This document shows positions 26,615-34,891 of a stretch of DNA of 64,000 nucleotides, in pieces. The stretch covers positions 141,047-205,046 of the forward strand of contig NZ_JAUSSM010000010.1 in NCBI RefSeq assembly GCF_030812315.1, written 5' to 3'. Source of the stretch: Arthrobacter oryzae. GTDB lineage: Bacteria > Actinomycetota > Actinomycetes > Actinomycetales > Micrococcaceae. Within the stretch, counting starts at the first letter, position 1, and each line of letters opens with the position of its first letter. The notes beneath the pieces are model-generated. The model was given only the letters and a program-made list of their open reading frames with translations, was not told where the DNA came from and made no database searches. The translations under genes were made by a program, and so were the position numbers.

Positions 26615-27523
26615 ATGGCCGTCGAAACCCTCGAACCGACACCGTCCCGAACAGCCCAGGCGCCACGCCGGCGCCCCGGCAAGCTGGCGCCCAAGCCGCG
26701 GTCCTGGAGCATCCCCAAGACCCCGGGCGGCTGGATTGTCCTGGCTGTCTGTACTCTCGCGACGCTCGGCATGCTCGTGCCGGTGTACGTCATCATCACC
26801 ACGGCACTTTCAGGTAGCACCGGGGCGCCGAACTTCTTCCTCGCCTTCCCTGATGCGCCGAGCCTGGATGCCTTCAAAGGCGCCTGGACGAAGCTTCATG
26901 GATCGCTGGCGAACTCACTGCAGATCACCGTCCCTGCTGCACTGATCTCCTGCCTTCTGGGCTCGATCAACGGCTACGTCCTGTCCAAGTTCCCGTTCCG
27001 GGGATCCAACGCCCTCTTCACCGTTCTGCTCGTGGGCATGTTTATCCCATTCCAGGCCGTGATCATCCCCGTCTTCCAGTTCCTGAACATGCTGCATCTC
27101 CAAGGAAGCATCATCGGCCTGATCCTGGTCCACATCATCTACGGCATCCCGATCACCACCCTGATCTTCCGCAACTACTACGAGGGCATCCCCAGCGCCA
27201 TCATCGAAGCTGCGTCCATCGACGGCGCCGGGATTTGGAAGACCTACGTCCGGGTGATGCTCCCGCTCTCCGTGCCGGGCTTCGTCGTCGCGGGAATCTT
27301 CCAGTGCACCAACATCTGGAACGACTTCCTGTTCGGCTTCATCCTGGCCTCCCCGGCAGCGTGGCCGGCCACAGTGACGCTGAACAACCTCATCGGAACC
27401 ACCACCGTTGACTACTCTGAGCTGATGGCCGGCGCAGTGCTCGTCGCCGCGCCAACCGTCCTGCTCTACCTTGTCCTGGGCAGGTTCTTCGTCAGCGGCC
27501 TCACCGCAGGGGCCGTGAAGTGA
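26615..27523 (+). CDS. sugar ABC transporter permease 2
   Basis: An ATG at 26615, two bases after the previous stop, gives 302 residues. After a Pro/Arg-rich N-terminus come six membrane segments beginning WIVLAVCTLATLGMLVPVYV and including ALFTVLLVGMFIPFQAVIIP, and the EAA loop IIEAASIDGAGIWKTYVRVM LP. The partner of permease 1 in a CUT1-type importer. The kinase gene begins inside its stop codon region (GTGA), so translation is coupled. Confidence 0.93.
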   Translation: MAVETLEPTPSRTAQAPRRRPGKLAPKPRSWSIPKTPGGWIVLAVCTLATLGMLVPVYVIITTALSGSTGAPNFFLAFPDAPSLDAFKGAWTKLHGSLANSLQITVPAALISCLLGSINGYVLSKFPFRGSNALFTVLLVGMFIPFQAVIIPVFQFLNMLHLQGSIIGLILVHIIYGIPITTLIFRNYYEGIPSAIIEAASIDGAGIWKTYVRVMLPLSVPGFVVAGIFQCTNIWNDFLFGFILASPAAWPATVTLNNLIGTTTVDYSELMAGAVLVAAPTVLLYLVLGRFFVSGLTAGAVK

Positions 27524-28566
27524 CCTTCCTGGACGTGCTCTGCGTCGGTGAAACCATGGCTGTTGTCACCCCCGCCAGGTCCGAGTCACTCAGCGAGGCG
27601 GATGACTGCCTGCTGGGCTTCGGGGGAGCGGAATCCAACGTCGCGGCGCATCTGGCCGAATTCGGCTACCGGACCGGCTGGGCCAGCCGCGTCGGCGAGG
27701 ACCCGTTTGGCCAACGCATCCTGGGAGGTCTGGCCGCCCGCGGAGTGGACGTCAGCTTCGTCACCCGTGACGGTATATGCCCCACCGGGGTGTATTTCAA
27801 GGAGCCGGATCTGGGCCATGGCGCCAGGACGCTCTACTACCGGGCCGGGTCTGCGGCCTCCCGCATGGCGCCGGCCGATTCCGACGCGTGGCCACTCGAA
27901 CAAACTGGATGGATCCACACCACCGGCATCAATGCCGCGCTCTCGGATGGCTGTTCAGCACTGACCGAGTGCCTCCTGAAAGGGGCAGGTTCGGCGGGCT
28001 ACAAGGTCTCCTTCGACGTCAACTACCGTCCCGCTCTGTGGAATGTCGACGTCGCGGGCCCAAGCCTGCTTGAACTGGCCCGTCTAGCCACCGTTGTCCT
28101 TGTCGGCCTCGACGAAGCAGAAACACTATGGGGCTGCACTAGCGCAGAAGAGGTATCGGAGCTCCTACCGGGACCGCGGCATGTCGTTATCAAAGACTCC
28201 GCCTCAGAGGCTGTCGAATTCGTCAGGGACTACAACCGGGAAGAACGCGTCTTCCGCGTCCCCGCCAATCTCATCGAAGTCGTCGAACCCGTCGGAGCTG
28301 GCGACGCCTTTGCCGCGGGTTATCTTGCTGGCTTGCTCCGTGGCGACAATCCCGAAGATCGGCTGGCCCTGGGCCACTCCTTCGCAGCCTGGACGTTGGG
28401 GACCCGCGCCGACTTCCGCCCCGGCCACGGAAACAAACCCAGGGGCTACGAATCAACCCAGAACTATGCCGGTCCGGTCGGCGCCCCCACTGCAGACGAG
28501 AACACACCTCGCAGTACCACTGAAAGTGACCAAAATGGCACTCACCTTGCCCAACCACTGGTTTGA
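27520..28566 (+). CDS. kdgK: PfkB-family sugar kinase, probably 2-keto-3-deoxygluconate kinase
   Basis: GTG start at 27520 overlaps the permease stop by four bases. The 348-residue protein has LCVGETMAVVTP, the PfkB signature 1 (GGAESNVAAHLAEFGYRTGW), a substrate pocket with ARTLYYRAGSAASRM typical of KDG kinases, VSFDVNYRPALWN and the ATP/anion-hole motif EPVGAGDAFAAGYLAGLLRG. About the last 40 residues are a low-complexity tail that overlaps the next gene. It phosphorylates a keto-deoxy sugar acid; the aldolase gene that follows supports KDG to KDPG. Substrate assignment is by neighbourhood and motif, not certain. Confidence 0.82.
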   Translation: MTFLDVLCVGETMAVVTPARSESLSEADDCLLGFGGAESNVAAHLAEFGYRTGWASRVGEDPFGQRILGGLAARGVDVSFVTRDGICPTGVYFKEPDLGHGARTLYYRAGSAASRMAPADSDAWPLEQTGWIHTTGINAALSDGCSALTECLLKGAGSAGYKVSFDVNYRPALWNVDVAGPSLLELARLATVVLVGLDEAETLWGCTSAEEVSELLPGPRHVVIKDSASEAVEFVRDYNREERVFRVPANLIEVVEPVGAGDAFAAGYLAGLLRGDNPEDRLALGHSFAAWTLGTRADFRPGHGNKPRGYESTQNYAGPVGAPTADENTPRSTTESDQNGTHLAQPLV

Positions 28567-29173
28567 CGACGCTTTTTTCCGCCTTCCCGTCATCGCTGTG
28601 CTCCGCGGTCTAACGCCCGCCGAAGCAGTTCGGTACGCCACGCGGGCGTGGGATGCCGGCGTCGAACATGTCGAAGTCACCATCGAAACACCAGAAGCCG
28701 TCCCCACCCTCGCTGCTGTGGCCAGCGCCGCAGCCGAACGCGGCGTGACCGTGGGCGCAGGCACTATCATCAGCGCCGACCAACTGGACGCCGCACATTC
28801 CGCCAACGCATCATTCACAGTCTCTCCCGGCCTTGACGAAGGCATCATCAAGGAAAGCATCCGACGCAGCATGCCCCACTTGCCGGGAGTGGCCACGGCC
28901 AGTGAGATCATGCGGGCGAAAGCGCTCGGCCTCACATGGCTCAAAGCGTTCCCGGCATCGGTACTGGGTCCCGATTGGGTGAAGGCTATGAAGGGTCCTT
29001 TCCCCGACGTCCGTTTTGTCGCCACTGGCGGAATGAAATCGGCAACAGCACGTCACTATCTGGATGCCGGTGTCAGCGTCGTCGGTTTGAGTTCAGACTT
29101 CTCCTCTGACGAAGGGGCCGCCGCAGTCCGCGAACTTCTTGCTTCAATCCATGGCGATAACACTGCGGTATGA
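28535..29173 (+). CDS. eda: KDPG/KHG aldolase
   Basis: The ATG at 28535 (MALTLPNHWFDDAFFRLPVI) lies within the end of the kinase gene (32-bp overlap) and gives a 212-residue class I aldolase. Landmarks: VIAVLRGLTPAEAVRYATRA, GVEHVEVTIETPEAVPTLAA, GVTVGAGTIISADQLDAA, HLPGVATASEIMRAKALGLT and the Schiff-base Lys in LTWLKAFPASVLGPDWVKAM, ending with RFVATGGMKSATARHYLDAG. It splits KDPG into pyruvate and glyceraldehyde 3-phosphate, closing the pathway. Confidence 0.92.
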   Translation: MALTLPNHWFDDAFFRLPVIAVLRGLTPAEAVRYATRAWDAGVEHVEVTIETPEAVPTLAAVASAAAERGVTVGAGTIISADQLDAAHSANASFTVSPGLDEGIIKESIRRSMPHLPGVATASEIMRAKALGLTWLKAFPASVLGPDWVKAMKGPFPDVRFVATGGMKSATARHYLDAGVSVVGLSSDFSSDEGAAAVRELLASIHGDNTAV

Positions 29174-29298
29174 GGCCTGCCCGAAGACCTGGAACGTCCG
29201 AATCATGTTCACGCGACCGGACCCGACCGCTACCCCGCACGCACGAGACCCTCGGCTAGACGGCAGGTCTCAGCCCGACCCCGAACGGAGTCACAGAA

Positions 29299-29565
29299 AT
29301 GACCGCATTCAACCATCGCACGGACCCATTCACCAGCGTGGCAACTGCGCATCTTGGACAAGCCTGCAGGACAGGGCCGGAGGAGTGGGTGGCCGTGGAC
29401 AACTATGGCCAGCCGGTCGCGACCATTTGGACGCCATACCTGTGCCGCCCCGGCACGTTCAGGTGTGACCCGCTGCCCAGTGCCTGTTACGTCGATGCCG
29501 TAGAGGCGGACGACTTTTCAGTCGTCCTCGACTATGCACTGAACAACTTCACTAGGGCACACTGA
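29299..29565 (+). CDS. small hypothetical protein
   Basis: The 88-residue frame starts at an ATG 126 bases after the aldolase gene with a weak purine-rich site. It has DPFTSVATAHLGQACRTGPE, VAVDNYGQPVATIWTPYLCR, three Cys and an acidic end (VEADDFSVVLDYALNNF). Composition and codon use look coding. No family recognised. Confidence 0.45.
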   Translation: MTAFNHRTDPFTSVATAHLGQACRTGPEEWVAVDNYGQPVATIWTPYLCRPGTFRCDPLPSACYVDAVEADDFSVVLDYALNNFTRAH

Positions 29566-29703
29566 CGCCGGGGCCGAACCGGGAGTGTGACAATAGGGCG
29601 ACTGAATGGCAGTAGTCCCATTATTCATGACATGAATAGGGACCACACGGCTGCAAACAGCTAGGACAGACACTAGCTATGGAGTCACGAAACCGCGACT
29701 AGT

Positions 29704-30307
29704 GAAGCCGTTCTCTGGGATATGGAGGGCACTCTGGTCGACACCGAGCCGTCTTGGATGGCGCACGGCTTGACCTCGCTCTAAAGCACGGCGTGATCTG
29801 GACCCACGATGACGCCCGCTATACAGTCGGTCGCGCCATGGCGGTGTCCGCATGCCTTCTACAGGGTCGCGGGCTGGAGCTACACGTGTGTGAGATAATC
29901 GACTGCCTCCGCCATCGAGTGGTAGCAAGGCTCGAAAACGGCATCCCGTGGCTCCCGGGGCCGAACGGATCCTGGCCGAACTGGCCCCGGCAGGCATTCC
30001 GTGCGCTCCAGTTACTATGGCACACAGTCCCGTTGCGACACTCGTAGTATCTTCAACGCAGCATCTGGCGGCTGCTGAGCTTTTAGCAGTCGAACCCGCC
30101 CACTGTGTTGCGGTTGAAGTCTCAGTGAGTGGAGCAACCAGCGCCCAGGCGGCGGGCATGCATGTTGTCGTCGTCCCGGGAGTAACCCCAGGCTCCGGCC
30201 AGGCCGGTCGGTACTTCGTGCCGTCACTGGAAGCCGTATCGGTGGACGCTTTGCGAAACGTCGTCCGCAAGCCAGCGGAGCAATGTGTACCCGGACGCCT
30301 ATTCTAG
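29704..30307 (+). pseudogene. HAD-superfamily phosphatase, decayed
   Basis: A start region reads VLWDMEGTLVDTEPSWMA (HAD motif I, with D-x-E replacing the usual D-x-D, i.e. the acid/base Asp changed). The middle carries a helical RLENGIPWLPGAERILAELA and PAGIPCAPVTMAHSPVA in shifted frames, and the end has HCVAVEVSVSGATSAQAAGM HVVVVPG, where motif IV should read ED-S. Several frame changes and a deletion between 29760 and 29900 are needed to join them. It would have been a small phosphoglycolate/sugar phosphatase. Confidence 0.6.
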
Positions 30308-30403
30308 AGAAGAGTCCTCCGAATCAGACTGAATGGCAATCTCACGCTGCGGTGTCCTCCGCAATGCAGATCGGGGCGAACCCCGTCCTGGGTCCCAGCG
30401 CAA

Positions 30404-30436
30404 AGAAAAACCGCGTTCCCTAAAGGGGAGCGCGGT
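30404..30436 (-). terminator. Rho-independent terminator of the dha operon
   Basis: Read on the minus strand: AACCGCGCTCCCC, short loop, GGGAACGCGGTT followed by TTTTCTTTG. Nothing else on the minus strand lies between it and the broken glpX, so it would end the dihydroxyacetone kinase transcript. Confidence 0.65.
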
Positions 30437-30472
30437 TGGCGTTTCTGTATTCGCGGGGAGGCGACTTTGGTG

Positions 30473-30490
30473 GTGTGGACAATGTCCACA
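30473..30490. repeat. GTGTGGACAATGTCCACA palindrome, right copy
   Basis: Matches the left copy at 10101 (GTGTGGACATTGTCC). Together they bracket the sugar-catabolic segment. Confidence 0.5.
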
Positions 30491-30582
30491 AACTGGCCTT
30501 CGGACTCGGTCGTACTGGGGGAGGATTGGGTCGGAATGGCGATGTTTCCGGGACTTCCCAGTGTTTGCAAGGCCTGGGACTC

Positions 30583-30605
30583 GGTTCGAGTCCCACCTCG
30601 GGCAC
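30583..30605 (+). other. possible tRNA-Leu 3'-end remnant / attachment site
   Basis: GGTTCGAGTCCCACCTCGGG then CAC has the T-loop (TTCGAGT), half of a T-stem and an acceptor strand CTCGGGC with discriminator A, as in actinobacterial tRNA-Leu. The 5' side does not fold: the T-stem 5' strand has mismatches and no anticodon arm or 5' acceptor GCCCGAG is visible. It could be the far end of an integrated element that used a tRNA gene. Tentative. Confidence 0.35.
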
Positions 30606-30660
30606 TTTTCCCTGTTCAGGGGCTTGTGGGCCTCTGAGTGTGCACAAACTGTTCACATGA

Positions 30661-30683
30661 GGGCCCCTTCGGGGCCCTTTTTT
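30661..30683 (+). terminator. Rho-independent terminator
   Basis: GGGCCCC, loop TTC, GGGGCCC, then six T. A strong intrinsic terminator 55 bases after the tRNA-like remnant; such hairpins often follow tRNA genes. Confidence 0.75.
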
Positions 30684-31267
30684 GTTGGTGGCCGTTGCTG
30701 TGGCCGGCTGCTCCCTCCGCTACAAACTCGACGGCTCGAGTCTTTCTTACTTCTTCATTGTCGCTCGCGTGGTGGGCTACATGACCGATTCCTAGCTGTA
30801 AAAGTCTTCGCTACTCTGCAGCCGTTTTCCCTATGGGCGTTCATGACGTGGCCGGATCTGCTCGCGTTGCGGCGTGCCTTCCCAGAGCGTCCTGGCCTGC
30901 TCGAGGGGCCTCGCCTGCTCCGCCCTGTGAGTTGTCTTCACGCGGTCTTTGACGGCGTCCGCTGTGAGGCCTTCCTTTGTCGGGCCGGCACCGGATGTGT
31001 CTGTCAGATTTGTGCGTCGTTCTGATAACGGAGTCACCGCTGGGTTTGAGGGTCCGGAGTGCAACTTGGGGTACCGGGAGCGGTTCAAAGTTTCGCGAGG
31101 AAATAAGCGACGGAGGAGCGCCGAACGAAACTTGGATCGTGAGCGGCGCGTCGCGGCCTGGTTGCGTGGAGGACCCGCCCAGCGATGATGGGGATCAGAA
31201 TGTCGTTGCGAAGTTGCTTCTGGTGTTCCATGAACGTGGGGGAACGGGGCGGCATGACGGGCCTTCG
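30684..31267. other. gap between terminator and broken glpX
   Basis: A minus-strand frame extends from glpX through here, but its sequence (Arg/Pro/Thr-rich, no structure) is out-of-frame read-through rather than protein. No other gene is supported. Confidence 0.5.
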
Positions 31268-31677
31268 CCTCAAACTGACACTCTTCGGCGTCCGTGACGA
31301 TCTTGTCCATGTAGAACGTCGCGGAGGCGTCGAGCATGGTGTCGCGGTCGGAGACGGCGATCACGCACAGTGCATTGGGCCGGCCCGCTGCAGTGAGACT
31401 GGTTCCGTCTATTGGATCCACACCGATGTCGACGCAGGGCCCCCGCCCCGTGCCGACCAGTTCGCCGTTGTACAGCATCGGTGCAGCGTCTTTCTCTCCT
31501 TCGCCGATGGCAATTCTTCCGGCGATATCGATGGTGGAAAGGTAGGCACGCAGTGCATCAACCGCTGCTGCGTCGGCGGCATTCTTATCGTCGCAGCCGA
31601 TCCACCGTTGCGCCGCTGATCGCGGCCGCTTCCGTAGTGTGGACAAGCTCCAGTGCGATGCTGCGGTCCAGCGCCAT
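31268..31677 (-). pseudogene. glpX: class II fructose-1,6-bisphosphatase (GlpX), truncated and frameshifted
   Basis: From an ATG at 31677 the frame reads MALDRSIALELVHTTEAAAI S, then shifts near 31625 to AAQRWIGCDDKNAADAAAVD. The active-site strings follow: IAIGEGEKDAAPMLYNGE (metal ligands) and VDIGVDPIDGTSLTAAGRP, then ATFYMDKIVTDAEE, after which homology ends. The C-terminal half (about 180 residues) is gone. It is the last member of the dha operon, 78 bases after dhaL1. In an intact state it would dephosphorylate fructose 1,6-bisphosphate made from the triose phosphates. Confidence 0.8.
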
Positions 31678-31754
31678 GCTGCCGCCGGTCTGGATGTGCC
31701 GCTGCCGGTCCGTGTCAGAACCGCCCGTGGGCTGCGTGATCGCCGTCAACCCCA

Positions 31755-32420
31755 CTAGACGGTGGCGCCCAACGGCTGCCAGGCCCGGGCTGCCCCGACA
31801 GTGTCAGCGCCGGCCTCGAAGAACAGCGCGATGGTTACAGCGCCGGGATCGAGCACACCCCGCGCGAGTTCCCCGACGTAGGTAGCCCTGCCGCGGGCGG
31901 CAATGAGACCGGCTGTGGACTCGGCGCCGGCCCGGGCCGCCAGGGCTGCTTCCAGGAGCGCTTCGCCCAGGGTGTTGCCGCGCCCGGCGGCCGCGGTGAG
32001 GGCAACAGATGCCGGTTCCAGCGCGTCGATCATCGTGTTGTCACCGACTTTGGCGCCGCCAAGTGTCTGGATGGTGGCCATGCCTGCAGCAATGCCTTTG
32101 GCGACGTCAGCGACGGATGCTGTGTCGTTCTTCGTGCTCTTGGCGATGTCACGGAACCACATCCCAAACAGCGGACCGCTGGTGCCTCCGGTGGCCATGA
32201 AACCACGGCTTGCGGCCTGGAACACGGTGGTGAAGGTCACTTCCGTGACGCCCGGCAAGCCTGCCCGGGTGCGTTCCAGGGCGGAGGAGATGTTGGTGCC
32301 GAAGTCGCCATCACCGGCGAGCCGGTCCAGCTCTGTCAGGTAGGCCTGGTTCGAGTCGAATCGTTCGCTGAACGAGGTGATCCACGTCAGGGCAGCGGTG
32401 CCGTCGATGAGGTTGGTCAT
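31755..32420 (-). CDS. dhaL: DhaL-type dihydroxyacetone kinase ADP-binding subunit, divergent copy
   Basis: The start is the ATG at 32420 behind AAAGGAAACACC, giving 221 residues. It has the DhaL metal/ADP site but in a variant form (LTELDRLAGDGDFGTNISSA, where the usual form is GDGDHG), a GGTSGPLFGMWFRDIA loop, and ALEPASVALTAAA followed by ARGRATYVGELARGVLDPGA. In DhaKLM systems DhaL carries ADP that is rephosphorylated by DhaM. The Phe in GDGDFG and the pairing with its own DhaK suggest it may act on another ketose such as a tetrulose (inference). Confidence 0.88.
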   Translation of the reverse strand: MTNLIDGTAALTWITSFSERFDSNQAYLTELDRLAGDGDFGTNISSALERTRAGLPGVTEVTFTTVFQAASRGFMATGGTSGPLFGMWFRDIAKSTKNDTASVADVAKGIAAGMATIQTLGGAKVGDNTMIDALEPASVALTAAAGRGNTLGEALLEAALAARAGAESTAGLIAARGRATYVGELARGVLDPGAVTIALFFEAGADTVGAARAWQPLGATV

Positions 32421-32446
32421 GGTGTTTCCTTTATTCGTTGTGTTTG

Positions 32447-33454
32447 TTACCAAGTGAGGGCCGCTGTGCGGACTGTTTCGTCCCACAGGCTGACCAGTTC
32501 GTCGTCGGCCACGGTCAGGGTGACGGAGAGGCCGTGCATGTTCAGGGAAGACACGTACGTGCCGGCCAGGGAACGCGCGACGCTGATGCCGCGACCGTTG
32601 AGCAGGTTGTGTACGTGGCGGGCAGCAATGGACAGCTCGAGCGGGTAGGCGCCGCCGAGGCCGTTCACGATGGCAATCACCGACTGGCCGCGCTTGACCT
32701 GCAGACTGTTCACCAAAGGGGTGACGAGCTGTTCGACCAGGTCATCGGCGGGTGCATAGGCGATGCGGCCGGTGCCACGTTCGCCGTGGATGCCCACCCC
32801 GAATTCGACCTCATGCGGTTCGAGCTCAAACGCAGAAGTGGACTCGCCGGGATGTGCGCCTGCGTCCAGGGCGATCGCCAGGCTGCGTGAACGGGCGACG
32901 ACGCCGCGGCCGCGTGTGACGATCGTGGAGACGTCGGCACCCCGCTCGGCGAGGGCGCCGCATACCTTTTCGACGGTGACTACGGCGGCAGTGCCGCGGC
33001 GTCCGGGACCGTCGCTGCCGTTGTCTGATGCGAGGTCGTCGTCAACCAGGACCTGCTCTACAGGGACCCCGTCGTCATCGGCCAGTGAAGCGGCGATCTG
33101 GAAGTTGAGGACATCGCCGGTGTAGTTCTTTACGATCTGTACGACACCTGCACCGGTGTTGGCGAGTTTCGTGCCTGCGTGCACCTGGTCCGCGGTGGGG
33201 CTGGCGAACACGGCGCCGCAGACGGCGACGTCGAGCATGCCGCTTCCGACGAATCCGGCGTGCAGTGGCTCGTGGCCCGAGCCCCCGCCTGAGACAAGCC
33301 CGACCTTGCCGGGGGTGAGGATCTTGCGGGAAATCAGGTTGTGTTCGTTGTTGAACGTCACCAGCTCCGGATACGTCAGGGCGAATCCGTCGAGGGCTTC
33401 GTCGATGACGCGGTGGGGGTTGTTGATGATGTGTCGACGCACGGCTGTGGGCAT
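32447..33454 (-). CDS. dhaK: DhaK-type kinase substrate-binding subunit, copy 1
   Basis: The 335-residue protein has the DhaK plan: NNPHRVIDEALDGFALTYPE, GKVGLVSGGGSGHEPLHAGF (phosphate/substrate loop), IVKNYTGDVLNFQIAASLA, GRRGTAAVVTVEKVCGALAE, and the substrate-binding His in VEFGVGIHGERGTGR that forms the hemiaminal with the carbonyl. Next comes IAIVNGLGGAYPLELSIAAR. It lies 26 bases upstream of dhaL1 and 69 bases after dhaM. Its sequence differs markedly from DhaK at 34892, so the substrate may differ. Confidence 0.92.
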   Translation of the reverse strand: MPTAVRRHIINNPHRVIDEALDGFALTYPELVTFNNEHNLISRKILTPGKVGLVSGGGSGHEPLHAGFVGSGMLDVAVCGAVFASPTADQVHAGTKLANTGAGVVQIVKNYTGDVLNFQIAASLADDDGVPVEQVLVDDDLASDNGSDGPGRRGTAAVVTVEKVCGALAERGADVSTIVTRGRGVVARSRSLAIALDAGAHPGESTSAFELEPHEVEFGVGIHGERGTGRIAYAPADDLVEQLVTPLVNSLQVKRGQSVIAIVNGLGGAYPLELSIAARHVHNLLNGRGISVARSLAGTYVSSLNMHGLSVTLTVADDELVSLWDETVRTAALTW

Positions 33455-33523
33455 TGGAAGTACTCCGGTTTCTGCTGATAGGGGAGTTGGAAAGAGGGGG
33501 ATGAAAAGCGGTCGGGAAGGAGG

Positions 33524-34243
33524 CTAGGAAAGCTCGCCGAATCCTTCGAGGACGAGTTCCTTCACTGCGTTCACGGCCTGAGGGGCATCGGATCCGCTGG
33601 CATCAATCCGGATCCGGTCGTTCTTGTTTGCGCCCAGGGACAGCAGGCCGATCACACTGGATGCGTTCACCGGTCCCCGTCCGGAGGAGGTGTTTGTCAG
33701 CTCGATGTCGGCGCTGAATTCTCCGGCCATCTGCACGAGGAGCGATGCCGGGCGGGTGTGGAGGCCCATCGGATTGATCAGGCGTTCCTCTGCGCTGACG
33801 ACGGGGCTTCCCGGGCCGGTGTCTTCGACGGATGAAGAAACCTGACCGGTTTCGTCCTGTGTCTTCTTGGCGCTGAGGGCGTTGCTCGCGTCAGCGGCAA
33901 TGTCGGCCAGCGAACCGCCGGCGGCGGCGCCGACCACGGCAGCCGTCGTTGCTTCGACGAAGGGGCCGTCACTGATCACGACCTGGTGGGTGCTGCTGCG
34001 GATCTCCAAGGCCAGGGACGAGCTGAGGATCGCTGATCCCAGGTCGGTGATCACGAGCACGCCGTCCGCTGTGGCGAGGTCATCGATTGCGGACGCGATT
34101 GCTGTCGCATCGGTACCGAATCCGCCGGCAGCGCCGGCGGCGATACGGATGGGTGGCCGGGCGCCGTGAACCATTTGCAGTGCCAGGTCCATCGCCGCAT
34201 TTGCCAGCGCTTCACTGTGCGAGACGAGGACGATGCCGATCAT
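33524..34243 (-). CDS. dhaM: DhaM phosphotransfer subunit: EIIA-Man domain fused to HPr
   Basis: The 239-residue protein starts with a mannose-type EIIA domain (IGIVLVSHSEALANAAMDLA, active His in SHS) including AAGAAGGFGTDATAIASAI and VLVITDLGSAILSSSLALEI. After an acidic linker (about 130-150) it has an HPr domain (INPMGLHTRPASLLVQMAGE, His in GLHTRPAS) with NASSVIGLLSLGANKNDRIR. It moves phosphate from PEP via EI to the ADP of DhaL. As the only DhaM here it probably serves both DhaL proteins. It overlaps dhaL2 by four bases. Confidence 0.92.
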   Translation of the reverse strand: MIGIVLVSHSEALANAAMDLALQMVHGARPPIRIAAGAAGGFGTDATAIASAIDDLATADGVLVITDLGSAILSSSLALEIRSSTHQVVISDGPFVEATTAAVVGAAAGGSLADIAADASNALSAKKTQDETGQVSSSVEDTGPGSPVVSAEERLINPMGLHTRPASLLVQMAGEFSADIELTNTSSGRGPVNASSVIGLLSLGANKNDRIRIDASGSDAPQAVNAVKELVLEGFGELS

Positions 34244-34890
34244 CCTGCGGTTCCTTCGCCGACGCTGGCAGCCAGGGCAGCCACGAGGATCGCAGAGGAG
34301 GCGGCTCCCGGATCAATGTGTCCGGCGCTGCGCTCACCAAGATAGGACGCTCGGCCTTTGCGTGCGACGAGCGGTTCGGTGGAGTCCCGGCCGGTCGTCG
34401 CCGCTGCTGCGGCGGCCGTTATCGAATCATGCAGTTGCCGGCCATCGGCCAGGGAATGGGACAGTGTCGTGATGGCAGGTTCGAGGGCATCAATCATCGT
34501 CTTGTCGCCAACTGCCGCGTGACCGCGGGCCACAACCCCGTCCACACCGGCACGCAATGCCTTCTCCAGTTCGGATGCGTTCAGTTGCACGCCCGAAGGG
34601 CTGTTTCGGCCCATTTCAAGGAAGAACGTGCCGTACAGTGATCCGCTGGCGCCGCCCACACTGGAAACCAGGGTCATTCCGACGGCCTTGAGCAACTCCT
34701 GTAAGGTGCCTGTCGCCCGGGCATTGAGCTTGGCGACCACTGCGCCTGTGCCGCGGACCATGTTGGTCCCGTGGTCGGCATCCCCAATCGCCGAATCCAG
34801 CTCGGTCAACCAGTCCGCCTGTGTGGTGATCTCCGACGCGAAGCGGTGCAGCCACTGCTGGATCGCGTCCATCGTGAGTGTCTCTGACAT
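34240..34890 (-). CDS. dhaL: DhaL, ADP-binding subunit, canonical copy
   Basis: The 216-residue subunit has the metal-binding loop WLTELDSAIGDADHGTNMVR, SSVGGASGSLYGTFFLEMGR, HAAVGDKTMIDALEPAITTL and ARKGRASYLGERSAGHIDPG AASSAI near its end. This is the standard DhaL pattern. It starts one base after the dhaK2 stop and runs into dhaM, so the three are translationally coupled. Confidence 0.92.
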   Translation of the reverse strand: MSETLTMDAIQQWLHRFASEITTQADWLTELDSAIGDADHGTNMVRGTGAVVAKLNARATGTLQELLKAVGMTLVSSVGGASGSLYGTFFLEMGRNSPSGVQLNASELEKALRAGVDGVVARGHAAVGDKTMIDALEPAITTLSHSLADGRQLHDSITAAAAAATTGRDSTEPLVARKGRASYLGERSAGHIDPGAASSAILVAALAASVGEGTAG

Positions 34891-34891
34891 G

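Noticed and set aside
30340..31025. Plus-strand frame of 230 codons across the terminators
   Set aside because: It crosses two intrinsic terminators and the tRNA-like remnant and has a shadow composition.
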